Notes under the pieces: model-generated
Told to the model about the DNA's origin: nothing
The model's input: only the letters and a program-made list of their open reading frames with translations
Database searches by the model: none
In this document: one piece after another, positions 44,143 to 55,519 of the stretch
How the letters are laid out: every line of letters starts with the position of its first letter
Position numbering within the stretch: the stretch's first letter is position 1
Made by a program: the position numbers and the translations under genes
From: Nelumbo lutea
Lineage: Eukaryota; Streptophyta; Magnoliopsida; Proteales; Nelumbonaceae
Assembly: GCA_022828595.1 (NCBI GenBank)
Contig: JAKGHH010000001.1
Coordinates: 70,614,401-70,678,400, forward strand
Reading direction: 5' to 3'
Length of the DNA stretch: 64,000 bases

Positions 44143-45090
44143 GCGTTAGAAACTGCAATGATTATCTCTAGTGACTTGCAAATGCATTTGGAGTTTCGCA
44201 CGATTTATAATTGTATTTTCGTTTTTTTTTTTTTTTTAATACTCAGAACTCTCAGATTCTAATGCTAATCTACGGCGATTTACATTCAAACAACAGCCTT
44301 TTCATTCTAATATATATATATATATATATTTCTTTTTTCTGATTTAATCATTAAACGTCTACAAGCCTACAAGTGGGCAATCCTTTTGGTTTGGATGATT
44401 GGAGTTCAAGTTTGAAGTTTAAAAAGGGAAAACTTTTATTTTTCAGATATTCTGTAATCTCTTATTTTCTCGTCTGAAATTTTCTTATGGTTTTTTTGAA
44501 ATTTATATTCCTGAATTGATTTCATATTCTGAAAATGACATTTTTCAAGAATGATTACCGATAATTTTCTGTAATTTTTTTGCTTTCCTCATGCATTTTT
44601 TTGGCTATTTATACATACTCTTTTTGTAAATCTTAGGCATTTTTTTGATATTCCAATTGGTTCGGCCTCCAAGTCTGTTTTAAAACATTGCTTATGTTGT
44701 TTCATCTCCTTTTCATTGGTTGTATATATTTTAGTGCAAAACTGATTTTCTTATTTTTCATTAATATAAATCAAAATTTAGTGCAATTTTGTATGTGTTT
44801 TTGTTGTACATTTGTTTGTTTGAATAACTAGATTTTTTTGTGTTCATTTTAGTTGAGTATTACACCATTAATAGGCAATTACTGTTTTTTTTTGTTATTT
44901 TTTGCATATTCTGAATTCTGATTTGATTTTTTGGAATACTAATGTGAATATTTGTTTTTTTTTTGAAAATTCTCATTGCAAACTTGTGGTGTTCCTCCAT
45001 ATTTTTTGCTTCTTGCATAATGCATATTTTTATTTTGGAATAATATGCAATTTATGATTTTATTTTGCATAATATATTATTATTATTATT
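44143..45090. other. AT-rich spacer, no gene seen
   Basis: T-rich sequence with an (AT)n run at about 44311-44329 and a (TTA)n run just before 45091. No coding signal. Confidence 0.5.
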
Positions 45091-45482
45091 AAGATAAAAT
45101 CTCTTAAACTATCTCTACTGTTCACGAAATTGACACGCGGTACCCTAATTGTTTAGCTATTATCATATCGTTTCTTTATGTTTGACAATTGATTAACTCT
45201 ACCCCTGCTGCCGTTAATATCCGTTAACGTTCCATCCAAATCTATACACACGACACCAAGTGATGTATAATTTTTTTTCAAAATTCAATTTTGCCCTTCG
45301 TTCCTCTCCCTGGCAGCAGTTACAACGAACCGCGCTGCAACTGTTCCACTCCTTGTCAGTTCAACTATGCTCTCCAATTTTCAGAGACTGAAAGCTTCGG
45401 AACAAGTACGAAGGAACCGGGGGAGAGGGAGAGGGAGAGAGAGAACAGGAGTTGTGCCCATACAACTTCATTCTCAGACCTC

Positions 45483-45735
45483 CATGCTCAGAGGTGGTGG
45501 TGGAGGCTATGGCGGTGGCGGTGCTGGTGGAGGCTATGGATCTGACAATGGCGAAAACTATGGAACTGGCGGTGGTAGTGGCTATGCAGGTGCTGCTAGC
45601 GGGGGCTATGGAGGTAGTGGTGGCGGCGTGGCGGTGGTGGAGATTATGGAAGAAGTGGTGTTGGAGGTTATGGGAGTGGTGGTGGCGGTGGCGATGGTGG
45701 AAATGGCCGCTGTCGGTGGGGGTTACGTCTCTGGA
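45483..45735 (+). pseudogene. Glycine-rich protein fragment, frameshifted
   Basis: The + strand reads MLRGGGGGYGGGGAGGGYGS, then GYAGAASGGYGGSGGG. A one-base frame change near 45625 then restores GGGGDYGRSGVGGYGSGG in another frame. The YGG/GGYG spacing resembles the C-terminal arm of glycine-rich RNA-binding proteins; no RRM is present. The low complexity leaves the exact parent uncertain. Confidence 0.55.
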
Positions 45736-46230
45736 GAGAACATCGGCAATCTCTTCGGTGAGTGCCATATTCTTTGTTGTGTTGCCAGAAGTTGGAGCAC
45801 ATAGAGGAGCTCACTGTGGAGAGCGTGAACGACAGAGACCGGTAACCTCGAGAACCCAGATTGAAACATCACGTCTCTGCAAAACCTCGATAACCCATGC
45901 CTCCACTTCCCCAAGTAATCCAACACAGAGGCTGGAAACAGAGGTATACATCCCAACCATGCCTCCACTTCCCCAGGTAGATTCTCCAACGGATAAATTT
46001 GGAGGGAGTTCCATAGAAGTCAGACGCAGAAGTTGAGAGTGGGCTGAGATCACAGTGAGCTGGCAATTCTTGTTTCTTGCAATAGCAGCAGCCAAGCTCA
46101 AACTTAACACAGAATCACCCACATCACCAAATAACAAGTTAACACAGAACCACCCACAAGCACCAACACACAAAGCAAAATAAAGAAAAAAAAAAGAAAA
46201 AAAAAGCAGTCGGAAGAACGAGGAGGAAAT

Positions 46231-46458
46231 TCATCTTGTTCTCCGATCGAACACTCGACGCCTTTTAGAACAATCGCTAGAGTTGGATCGTTCCACCAAG
46301 GTTTTCAAGGCATCCCGTAAGAAGCCGATAGATTCGTCGCTATTGTCTCCTTCTCCAGCGATGACTAGAACGTTCCGGACTCTACCTCCCAAAATCGCCA
46401 TTTCTGCTCGGATGGTCTTCAGGCGGGGGGATTTTAGTGTCTCGATCAGATTGGGCAA
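46231..46458 (-). pseudogene. C-terminal fragment of a bHLH transcription factor
   Basis: Read on the minus strand: LIETLKSPRLKTIRAEMAIL, GGRVRNVLVIAGEGDNSDES and IGFLRDALKTLVERSN, ending in a basic tail and TAA/TAG. This pattern (LKAEM.LGGR.RNVLL, then a second helix) is the ACT-like C-terminal region of a plant bHLH subgroup. The basic helix-loop-helix DNA-binding part is missing. It lies inside the Mutator-like element in opposite orientation to the lectin piece. Confidence 0.7.
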
Positions 46459-46489
46459 TAAATCAGATCAGTCTTCGTGCTTTCAGAAT

Positions 46490-46915
46490 CAATCTCCTAG
46501 TACCGGAAAAATCACCTGGGAATACAGTGACCGAGTTGTTCTGCTCGGCAACTCCAACCTTCAAGTACAAGACGGTTCAGGCGTTGTTCTCTGGCAGAGT
46601 TTTGATTTCCCATCCGACACACTTGTGGAGAACCAGAACTTCACGGCCAACATTAAGCCGACTTTCTCGAATGGGCTTTACTCCATGAAACTAGGGGACA
46701 ACCATATTGGCTTGTATATGAACTTCGATGGAGTCTCAAATCAGATTTACTAGGAGCGCAAAGCTTTGGAAGCGAAAGCAGAAATCGTCCCTGGAAATGG
46801 AACGATATATGCTCGAGTCAGCTCGGATGGTTTCCTGGGTATGTACCAGACAGAAAAGGCTCCGACAGACGTGCAAAAATTTGACAGTTTTCAGATTCAA
46901 GTTTCCGGAATCCGG
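46490..46915 (+). pseudogene. B-lectin (S-domain) / PAN-type protein fragment with an in-frame TAG
   Basis: Proteins with this domain are secreted or receptor-like and bind mannose-type glycans. The frame reads VVLLGNSNLQVQDGSGVVLW, QSFDFPSDTLVENQNFTAN, NGLYSMKLGDNHIGLYMNFD, then TAG at 46750-46752 where Trp (TGG) is expected. It then continues ERKALEAKAEIVPGNGTIYA and SSDGFLGMYQTEKAPTDVQK. The WQSFDFPSDT block is diagnostic of B-lectins. No signal peptide, PAN domain or kinase is present. Breaks at both edges fit capture by the surrounding element. Confidence 0.75.
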
Positions 46916-47744
46916 CAGTTCCGGCACACGCTGCAGTTACTTCCTCCCCTTCGTTCTCTCTCTCTCCTTCGTCGCCTTTGTTCTCTCCCTCCCCTTTCCC
47001 TCTCGTCCCCTTCCTTTTTCTCTCTCAACGGCAGTGATGAAACAGGGGCGAGAGGGAATGGGGCATTTAATTCACAATAATTTCCCAAATGCGCAGGTGG
47101 ATTCAAGCTTATGTCTTATTGTCTGTACCCAAAGCATCTGATGTCGGCTAAAGAGTATCTAAACCTCTTCTCTCTCTTCCTCTCTTTCTCTCCTTCCACT
47201 TCTTTTTCTTCATCCAGAGAACAGAAGTACAAGTTCGTACTGTTCATCTCTATAATCTTGTCACAAGAACAGGGGCGGCGACTGCAAGCTCTCACTCCAA
47301 TTTCTTCTCTCTCTTCTTTTCTTTCTCTCCTTCTACTTCTTTTTCTTCTTCTGCAATGGCCGCCGTCATTTTCGGCTACGATGACGCTAATGGTAGTTTT
47401 CTGTTCACCGTCGAGAAGACTATGAACAGAAATGAAGATGGATGAAAGATAAGGAAGAAGGAGAAAGAGGACAAATTTATCATTTTATTTCCTTCCGTTA
47501 GCACAAGCAATGACAATCGTCAAAAAAAACTTAAAAGGAAGACAACAATATCTAAACAGTTAAGTAGGGCATGTCAATTTTGTAAACAAGATAGTTTAGA
47601 GATTTACCCTACTTATTATTATTACAATTCTTGCTATCATTTATTATTATTTTTGCATTAATATCATATGTGGGCCCATGTGACACTCCACATGATTTAC
47701 ATGTGAATCCTTATATGTCTTAGAATAGTGATGTGACAGGCCAA

Positions 47745-48613
47745 TCCCAAATGCATCTCGCCAGGGCTAGTGAATCATGCATGTGCGTGGCCTTCACCAC
47801 CATCTTCAGGGGGTGGCCCGCACCTGGTATAGGAACCTAGCCCCCGAGTCAATAAGAAGTTGGACCTAGTTCATACAGGTCTTCACTGCATGTTTCGTTA
47901 CTAACAAGCGGTGCCTTAGAACCGAAGAAAGTATCTTCGAAGTAGTCTAGAGGGAAGGAGAATCCATCCGGGGCTACATCAAGCGATTCAATGAAGCATG
48001 CTTGCAAATACCGCGATTAGACCCCACAGTACAGCTCGTTACGACCAAGAGAGGAGTAACGCACAAGGAGTTCAAATGGCACACGGTAGATAGCCAACCC
48101 GCGATCGTGGCCGAGTTCCTCAAGCTCGCAGACAAGTTCATGAGAATAGAGGAAGAAATCAACCAAAGAACCGAAGGCGGGGTCGAGAAAAGAAAAAGAG
48201 AATGTGAGCCCTCCAACCCAGGCGACAAAAGAAACCAAGCCCAGGAGGCGAAGCCAAGCCAGCCGTCCCGAGCTCCCTTAGCAGTTCGGACGGATTACAC
48301 ACCGTTAAACACAAGGCAGACCGAGATCTTGATGACGATCAAAGACGCCCCATACGTAAAGTGGCCACCTCGCCTAAAGAGTAATCCAAACGAGAGAAAT
48401 AAAAATATGTACTGTAGTTTCCATAGAGATCACGGTCATAGTACCGAACAGTGTAATAATCTCGGGGACGAGATAGAGGGACTCATCCGTCGCGGATACT
48501 TGAGAAATTTTGTACAGTATAATGATAATAATAATAAGGCAAGTCGGCAAGGGGAGCACGGAAAGGATGCCCCCGAATCCAGCAACAGACCGGCCGAAGC
48601 GTTGCAGCGATAG
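47745..48613 (+). pseudogene. Gypsy gag, truncated and frameshifted
   Basis: Pieces read QMHLARASESCMCVAFTTIF, then in another frame ARTWYRNLAPESIRSW, then REGESIRGYIKRFNEACLQI and the long open part 48002-48613. A zinc-knuckle-like CSFHRDHGHSTEQC lies near 48415-48455, typical of Tat gag (CX2HX4-5HX4C). In-frame stops occur at about 47851 and 47949. Confidence 0.8.
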
Positions 48614-48799
48614 CCTCCAGAAGAGAGGCCAATTCGGGGAACCATCCATGTGATAGTGGGAGGTTTGGTGGTAGTAGGATGTACTTCGGCAGTAGCCTGA
48701 ACGTCAGTTCGCGAGGCAGCCCGAGAAGAACAGAACCCTCCAAAGAGGCCGAAAACAGAAGAACTGATCTTTTTCACGGAAGACGACGCGCAAGGTGTC

Positions 48800-51700
48800 C
48801 ACTACCCCCATGATGATGCGCTTGTCGTAAAACTAAGGATCAGTGACTTCGAAGTCAGGCGCGTACTTGTGGATTCAGGTAGTTTGGCGGACATCCTCTT
48901 CAAGTCGGCATTTGACCAGCTGCAGTTGTAGAGAAGCGATCTGAAGCCCGCAAACACTCCTCTGGTGGGCTTCAGCGGAGAGGAAGTTAGGCCCCTCGGG
49001 AAGGTAACAGTACCTATGGAAGTCGGCACATGGCCTTGCGCGGTCAAACTCAACCACAATTTCCTGGTGGTCGCAACCCCCTCCCCATACAATGCCATAA
49101 TAGGGCAGCCAATTACGCATATTCTGCGGGCAGTGGTCTCCACCTACTATCTGGCAATGAAGTTCCCCACAGACTTCGGTGTGGGGGTAGCGCGGGGCGA
49201 CCAGCTTGAGTCCCGCAAGTGTTATGTTGCCGCTTTGAAGGGAAAAACAAAGGCAGCCGACGATCTCGAACTGGAGCGGCCTATAGAGTAGAGTGAGGAA
49301 CAAGCTTCGCCCATAGAGGAAACGGTTGCGATCCCAACCTCGGCTACGGATCTGGCTCAAATGCTACAGATCGGTGCTTCCGTCAAGGAGTCTCTACGAA
49401 TCGAACTGGTGAGTTTCTTACTTCAAAATTTAGATATTTTTGCATGGTCTGCGCCTGATATGCTCGGTATTGACCCTGGCCTTATAACTCACAAACTTAA
49501 TACTGACCCTGTAGTCAGACCCATTAGACATAAGAAACGCAAGTTAGCCCTAGAACGCTGGAGGGCAGTCGACAAGGAGGTCGGAAAGCTCATCGCAGCA
49601 GACTTCATAAGGGAAGTCCATTACCCGAGCTGGGTAGCCAACCCGGTACTAGTGAAAAAGGCAAATGGCAAGTGGCACATGTGCGTCGACTACACCGACC
49701 TGAACCGAGCTTGCCTAAAAGATTGCTTCCCCCTCCCTAGAATTGACCGCCTAGTGGACGCAACCTCGGGACATGAGTTGCTAAGCTTCTTGGACGCCTA
49801 CTCAAGCTACAACCAAATCAGGATGGACCAGTCCGATGAGGAAAAAACCAGCTTCATAACCGAGTTTGGCCTGTACTACTACAAGGTCATGCCCTTCGGA
49901 TTGAAGAATGCTGGGGCGACCTTCCAAAGACTTGTAAATAAGCTGTTTTGGCCCTTAATTGGAGCAAAAATAGAATGTTATGTAGACGACATGGTCGCCA
50001 AGACGCAGTTATCATAGGAATTAATACAAGACTTAGATTCTGTCTTCCAAATTCTACGTCAATTTAGCATGAAACTGAACCCCAACATGTGTGTCTTCGG
50101 TGTCACCTCGGTTAAGTTCCTAGGGTACATTGTCAACCGGTGTGGTATTGAGGCCAACCCGGACAAGATAAAGGCCATCCTAGATATGAGACCACCCCGA
50201 AAAGTAAAAGAAGTTCAGAGGCTAAACGGCCACAAAGCCACTCTGAGCCGCTTCATGTCCAAATCAGCAGACCGTTGCCTGCCTTTCTTTAAGGCAATCA
50301 TAGGCAAAGGGTTCGAATGGACCCGAGACTGCTAGCTCGCGTTCGACGGGCTAAAAAACTATCTCGCTAGTGTGTCGGTCTTAACCAAGCCCGAGGAGGG
50401 CGAGGTCTTAGAACTATACCTCTCGGCAAGCGACGAGGTGGTCAGTTCGGTACTAATAAAAGAAGTAGATCGGGTCCAGCGGCCCATCTATTATGTTAGT
50501 AAAATTCTGCAGGGAGCAGAGACGAGATACCCGCAAATAGAAAAGTAAGCATACGCACTAGTAATTGCAGCTCGGAAACTCCATCCATATTTCTAGACTC
50601 ACACCATCATCGTCTTGATTGACAAACCCCTGAGGCAAGTCTAACTCAAGCCCGAGGTTTCCGGTCAGCTAACGAAGTGAGTCATCGAGCTCAGCGAGTA
50701 CAACCTCCAGTATAAGCCACGAACTGCCATTAAGGCCCATGCCTTAGCAGATTTTATCGTCGAGTGCACATTCAACCTCGAAGCCCCTAGGCCGGTTGAG
50801 CCTGAGACCCCTAGTTCGGGTGAACCCGGAGTTCCCAAGCCAACAGAGTCAGAACCCCGTGAAGTAGTAGCTAGTGTGGCATCCCTCCTAGTTAGGCCAA
50901 GCATGAACTGGGATGAGGAGCCTTGGATCATTCACGAAGATGGCTCATCGAATCAACAGGGCAGTGGGGCTAGAATAGTCCTACGCGGCCCGGGTGGCAC
51001 GAAATTGGAATACGCACTACGCTTTGAGTTCGCAGCATCCAACAACGAGGCAGAGTACGAGGCACTGATAGCCGGGCTGAACCTAGAGCAAAAGGTAAGA
51101 GCAAAGCACATAGTTATCTGCAGTGATTCCCAGCTCGTGGTCAACCAGTTTACAGGCGAATACGAAGCACGCGAGCTCTCTATGATCGCATACTTGGCAA
51201 AAGTAAAGGAGGCTCTGCTCAACCTCCAGTCGCACTTCATCAGGCAAATCCCGAGGTCAGAGAACACTGAGGCCGATGCCATATCCCAGTTAGCCAGCAC
51301 GAGTCACAACACCATGAGAACCGTGTACATAGATGACTTACCTCGGCCTAGCATTCTCGGTGGGGCAGAGGAGGTCACTCCCGTCCTTGAAGCAGAGCCG
51401 AGCTGGATCGACCCACTCGCGAGCTTCTTGCTAGATGGAACCCTCCCTGCAGACCGCAATGCAGCCAAGAGGGTGTAGCGCTAGGCAACCAAATATGTCA
51501 TAATAGATGAACGGTTGTACCGACGGTCCTACACGCTCCCCTACCTGCGTTGCTTGTGACCTGTCGAAGCCAAGCTTGTACTCCGCGACACTCATGAAGG
51601 TCTTGCGGCGGACACCTAGGGGGCAGAGCCCTCGCCCAAAAGGCACTTCGACAAGGATACTACTAGCCAACAATGAAGGCAGAAGCTGTCGAGCTCGTAA

Positions 51701-52629
51701 GAAAATGTGACAAGTGTCAGAAGCACGCCAACATCCACCATCAGCCTGCTTCCGACCTCAAATACCTCACCAGCCCATGGCCCTTTGCGTAATGGGGCAT
51801 CGACATCCTGGGTCCATTCCCGCCAGCAACAGGTGGGAGAAAGTTCCTAGTGGTGGCAGTAGATTACTTCACAAAATAAATAGAAGTTGAACCTCTGGCA
51901 ACAGTTACAGCCCGAAACATACAGAACTTCTTTTGGAAGAACATAGTATGTCACTTCGGGCTACCTCAGGTGCTGATCTCCGACAACGGCAAGCAGTTCG
52001 AGGATATCAAGTTCCAAGAATGGTGCCAAAATATGGGAATTCGACAAAACTTCACATTGGTTGCACACCCGCAGGAAAACGGTCAGATAGAAGTAATGAA
52101 TAGAGCCATCCTCCGCGGACTGAAAGCATGACTAGACCGAGCTAAAGGGTTGTGGGCGGATGAGTTACCAAGTGTTCTATGGGCTCACCGAACTACGGAA
52201 AAAACCACCACAGGAGAGACCCCCTTTAACCTCACCTACATCATTGAAAAGGTAATCCCAACAGAAATCGAAATACCTACACTGCGACTAGAAGCATATG
52301 ACGATTAGACAAACAGAGATGAGTTACGCACTAACCTTGACCTACTGGATAACATAAGAGACCTCGCGCACATCCAGACAGCGGTCTACCAGCAAAAAGT
52401 AGCTCAGTACTACAATGCTAGAGTAAAGAAGCGGAGCTTCCGCGTCGGCGACCTGGTTCTCCGTAAGATCATGGTACTCGAACCTGGCGTGGGCAAATTT
52501 TGACCAAACTGAGAAGGGCCCTATAGAGTAAAGAGAGCGCTCGAGGGGGCATACGAGCTCAAAACTTTAGAGGGCAAACAAGTACCCCGAGCGTGGAACA
52601 TCGTCAACTTAAGGCGATACTACCTATAG
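48800..52629 (+). pseudogene. Gypsy pol: protease, RT, RNase H, archaeal-type RNase H, integrase, with many nonsense codons
   Basis: Protease has VLVDSGSLADILF near 48865. RT spans 49500-50200 with FPLPRIDRLVDATSGHELLS, FGLKNAGATFQRLVNK and the catalytic CYVDDMVAK near 49980. The first RNase H has KPEEGEVLELYLSASDEVV. The archaeal-type RNase H has WIIHEDGSSNQQGSGA and YEALIAGLNLEQKVRAKHI (50920-51300). Integrase has WGIDILGPFPPATGG, ISDNGKQFED and HPQENGQIEVMNRA near 52070; the catalytic D, D and E are visible. The RT to second RNase H run stays in one frame from 49361 to 51478 apart from stops; the frame changes before integrase. Confidence 0.9.
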
Positions 52630-52937
52630 ACCGCCAAGCGAAGTGGACGAAATCGCTACCAGAGCCCAAGGGCTAGGATGCCGAGCTAACGAAGGAACCT
52701 CGGCATAGGCAAGCAAAGAAAAGTGTCAGCCAAAGGCTCAGGCGAAGCGGAGACTTGAAGTATTAAACATCAAAACAGGTCGTGCGAGTGCAGTAACCCG
52801 GGCAAGAAACAGATCAGGCATATGATCAGTTCGACAAATACGGTCAGTTCGGGAGAAAGAACGACCAACACTTAACCAAAAGAAAAGTAATTCCATTTCA
52901 AAATAAGGGAGTGTACATTTCGAAAAAAAAATACATT

Positions 52938-54842
52938 TCACAGGCCCGGAGCTACTTCTTCATTATCAGAAGCCACTTCAACAATACCCGAAGGTCTTGC
53001 CTCGCCCTCAGAATCTGGCTCACCATTAGCAGCGTTGGCCATCTTTGGAGTTATGCACGAAGTGGATATGGTACTGATATCGAGCTCAGGGTACGTGTTC
53101 TGGATCATCCACCGGCTCAGTTTAAAACCCCTTATGTAGTAGTCCGCCATCAGGTCATTAAAGCTGACCTTCTTCTTGGCATCTTTGATACCTTGAGAAA
53201 AGATCTGCATCCTATGTCCTCTTGAATGTATTCAACCTGATGCTGCAGATCTAGCCTCAGGTCTGCCATGTGCTTCACAACAACCCCCATGGCCTCGGCA
53301 TCTCTCTGAGACCTCGCCTGCCTGGCAATAGCAGCGCGAGCAGCCTCCTCAATAGCACTAGCAGCTGCCTCAGCAACTCGAGAAGTCACCTCGGCAGCAC
53401 GGGAAGCCTCTTCGGCAGCTCGCACCTACCTCGAGCTCCTCTCCACTTGGGCCGCCAAGGCATGGATAGAAGAGTTCACCTACCAAAATGAAAGAACAAT
53501 TGATTAAGAGAACGACAGCAAGAGGGATAAAAGCAAAGAAGCCCGACAAGAAATCTGACTCACCACCATAGCATGAGTAGCAGCACGACAGGCGACCTGG
53601 TTCAAAGGAAGATCGGTCCATGCCGCGATCTCCTCGGGGAAGGTGGCCTCCCTACTCTTCTGAAGAGCGTAGTTCGGCGATAGCACGCTCCTGAATTCCC
53701 CTTGGGCTCCCAAGCCTGAGGGCCCAGCTCGCGTATAAGCAGACCCAGAGTAAGAGGGAGCACTAGAGTAGGCAGGAGCTCCTGTGTGAGTAGTCTCGGC
53801 ATAAGGGGCCCCTGCCGCTTCTTTCATTGGAAGAGCCACCTCGGGCTCCCTGGGCGGATCCTCTGATAGGTAGTCTGGTACTTGAGGCTCCGCATTCTGG
53901 GGCAGCTCGGCATGAGTTCACTTGGCGACTCGCTTCCTTCTCTTCATGCCTTGAAACAGGTGCCCACTACGAGTCCTTTCTGAGTCCATCACACCTGCAA
54001 AAAAAAAAAAAGAGTTCGGCATCAGAAAAAATGAAAGAACAAAGCAAAACAAGAAACCTCTGAGCAAGGAACCTACCCGAACTCAGGCCGGCCACAATGA
54101 GCCTGGCCTCCTTCAGATACTGATTGCATTTTAGCCCTAACCGTGCCCATTGCCGGAGGCCCTTCACCGTCTCTTTATCAAGCATAACACCCTAGTACAC
54201 TTCGCACCCCAAAGTAGTCCTGCTTCCACGTCAGGACCTTGTTGGGAAGTTTGTGCAAGAGCTTAAAACCCGGGTGAGGAGACAGGTAATACGCCCGCCT
54301 ACGCCCGGGAAGGGGACCTGCTTGTTTCTTAAGCATTAAAATAGAAGAAAATATCTCCAAGTCTAGAGGAAAGCCATGCTTGCAAAATAGGGAGATTGTC
54401 CCCACCAAGTTACGAATGGAGTTCGGGTGAAGCTGGTCGACAGTAACGCCGAAGTGGTTCATGACCTCGACAAGAAGGGGGTGGAAAGGTAGTCGCAGCC
54501 CCGCAGCGAGCTGCTCCCAGAATATCACGATCTCTTCAGGACCGTGTTCCCAAGGAAACTACCCAAAGGTATGAAGTAGGCATACTCCCCAGGCAAGTTG
54601 TAATAGGTAATAAGGGATTGGAGCCTCTCAGGCGTCATGGTCGAGGGACCAAACTTGTCTAACATCCGACCTCGACGAGAGGTGGACGCTAAACTGCCCG
54701 AGGCGGCTCAGCCTACGGGCTCAAACTCTTCCTCAAGTTCTACCTCAGGTTCGCTAAGGACATCAGGGGATGCAACTCGGTTCGTAGAACCTGCATCAGA
54801 CCTACTTGAAGAACTGTCTGAGCTATCCGAGCTAGACATCAA
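52938..54842 (-). pseudogene. Antisense ORF of the Tat element (putative gypsy-type transposon domain), broken
   Basis: It is transcribed opposite to gag-pol. It begins near 54842 with an acidic Ser-rich head (MSSSDSSDSSSRSDAG), is cut by TGA, and resumes MTPERLQSLITYYNLPGEYA at 54638. After a frame change it covers the conserved block GLRLPFHPLLVEVMNHFGVT, VDQLHPNSIRNLVGTISLFC and GFPLDLEIFSSILMLKK (54178-54528). An alanine-rich coiled coil (RAAEVTSRVAEAAASAIEEA, about 53330-53420) follows, and the end lies at 52938. This domain is a known extra gene of Tat-type elements whose function is unknown. Introns may be present between the blocks. Confidence 0.75.
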
Positions 54843-55502
54843 GGAGAAAAGGTGGATTCCAGGAAGGTACTCACCCAGAAAAAGGTTTGAACAGACTACG
54901 GAAACTGGAATGCGAGCAAAAAACCTTGAAGGTGAACTAAATGCCTGGACGCGAGCTGAAACTTGGACGCGAGCTCAAGAAGCAAAGCGCAGAAGTAACA
55001 AAGCGACTAGGGTCCCCCACTATTTATACCCACAGTAACCGAGAACCAACGGTGCAGATCAAAGCCAATCCGATGGCCCACAGTCGCGTTGACCGCATGT
55101 CCCCTGAGACCGAGACGTAATTGGTGCACGTCTTTCTGAAACTAACAAAATGCCGGCGCACGTCTTTCTGAGACTGACAGGACGCCAGCGCACATCTTTC
55201 TGAGACTGACAGGACGCCAGCGCACGTCTCCTCGCATTACAAACGGCAGCGACGCATTTTTTCAAATTCGAAAAGACCTGCTGTCACCTCTCCCAGTGGG
55301 GCGCTTTTTTGAAAATTGAAATAAGCACGTGCTGCCACGCCTGTCAGCATTCGTAGGTAGGTCGGCGTGTTTCCCTTCTTTTGGGCACTCGAGAAACCCA
55401 AAGAACCCTGACAACGCACCTCGCGCTATCGAAATTCGAAGTATGGGACAAATCCACCTGCCACCTCGCAAACTCCCCGCGTCAGGGCAAGACCCTTAGC
55501 AC

Positions 55503-55519
55503 GAGGAGTGGGGGGCAAT
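55503..55519 (+). other. Polypurine tract of the Gypsy element
   Basis: GAGGAGTGGGGGGCAA lies directly before the LTR start. It primes plus-strand DNA synthesis. Confidence 0.8.

Larger units (their letters stand above)
45091..47613. mobile_element. Second Mutator-like element carrying several host gene fragments (Pack-MULE candidate)
   Basis: The left end from 45091 (AAGATAAAATCTCTTAAACT) and the right end, complemented from 47613 (AGTAGGGTAAATCTCTAAAC), are inverted copies. Similarity runs for about 80 bp, including GAAATTGACACGCGG versus AAAATTGACATGCCC and TGTTTAGCTATT versus TGTTTAGATATT. TTATTATTA flanks both sides, a possible 9-bp duplication in a low-complexity site. No transposase is seen. 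Inside lie a glycine-rich fragment (+), a bHLH fragment (-) and a B-lectin fragment (+), plus CT-rich stretches. Mixed orientation and unrelated origins point to serial capture. Confidence 0.75.

Noticed and set aside
45811..46173. Possible membrane protein gene on the minus strand
   Set aside because: No recognisable family; overlaps short direct repeats inside a Mutator-like element, so I report it only as a finding.
46283..46753. A single 156-codon gene on the + strand
   Set aside because: Its first third is the antisense of the bHLH fragment and only the later part is the lectin domain; it is a chimeric frame created by the junction.
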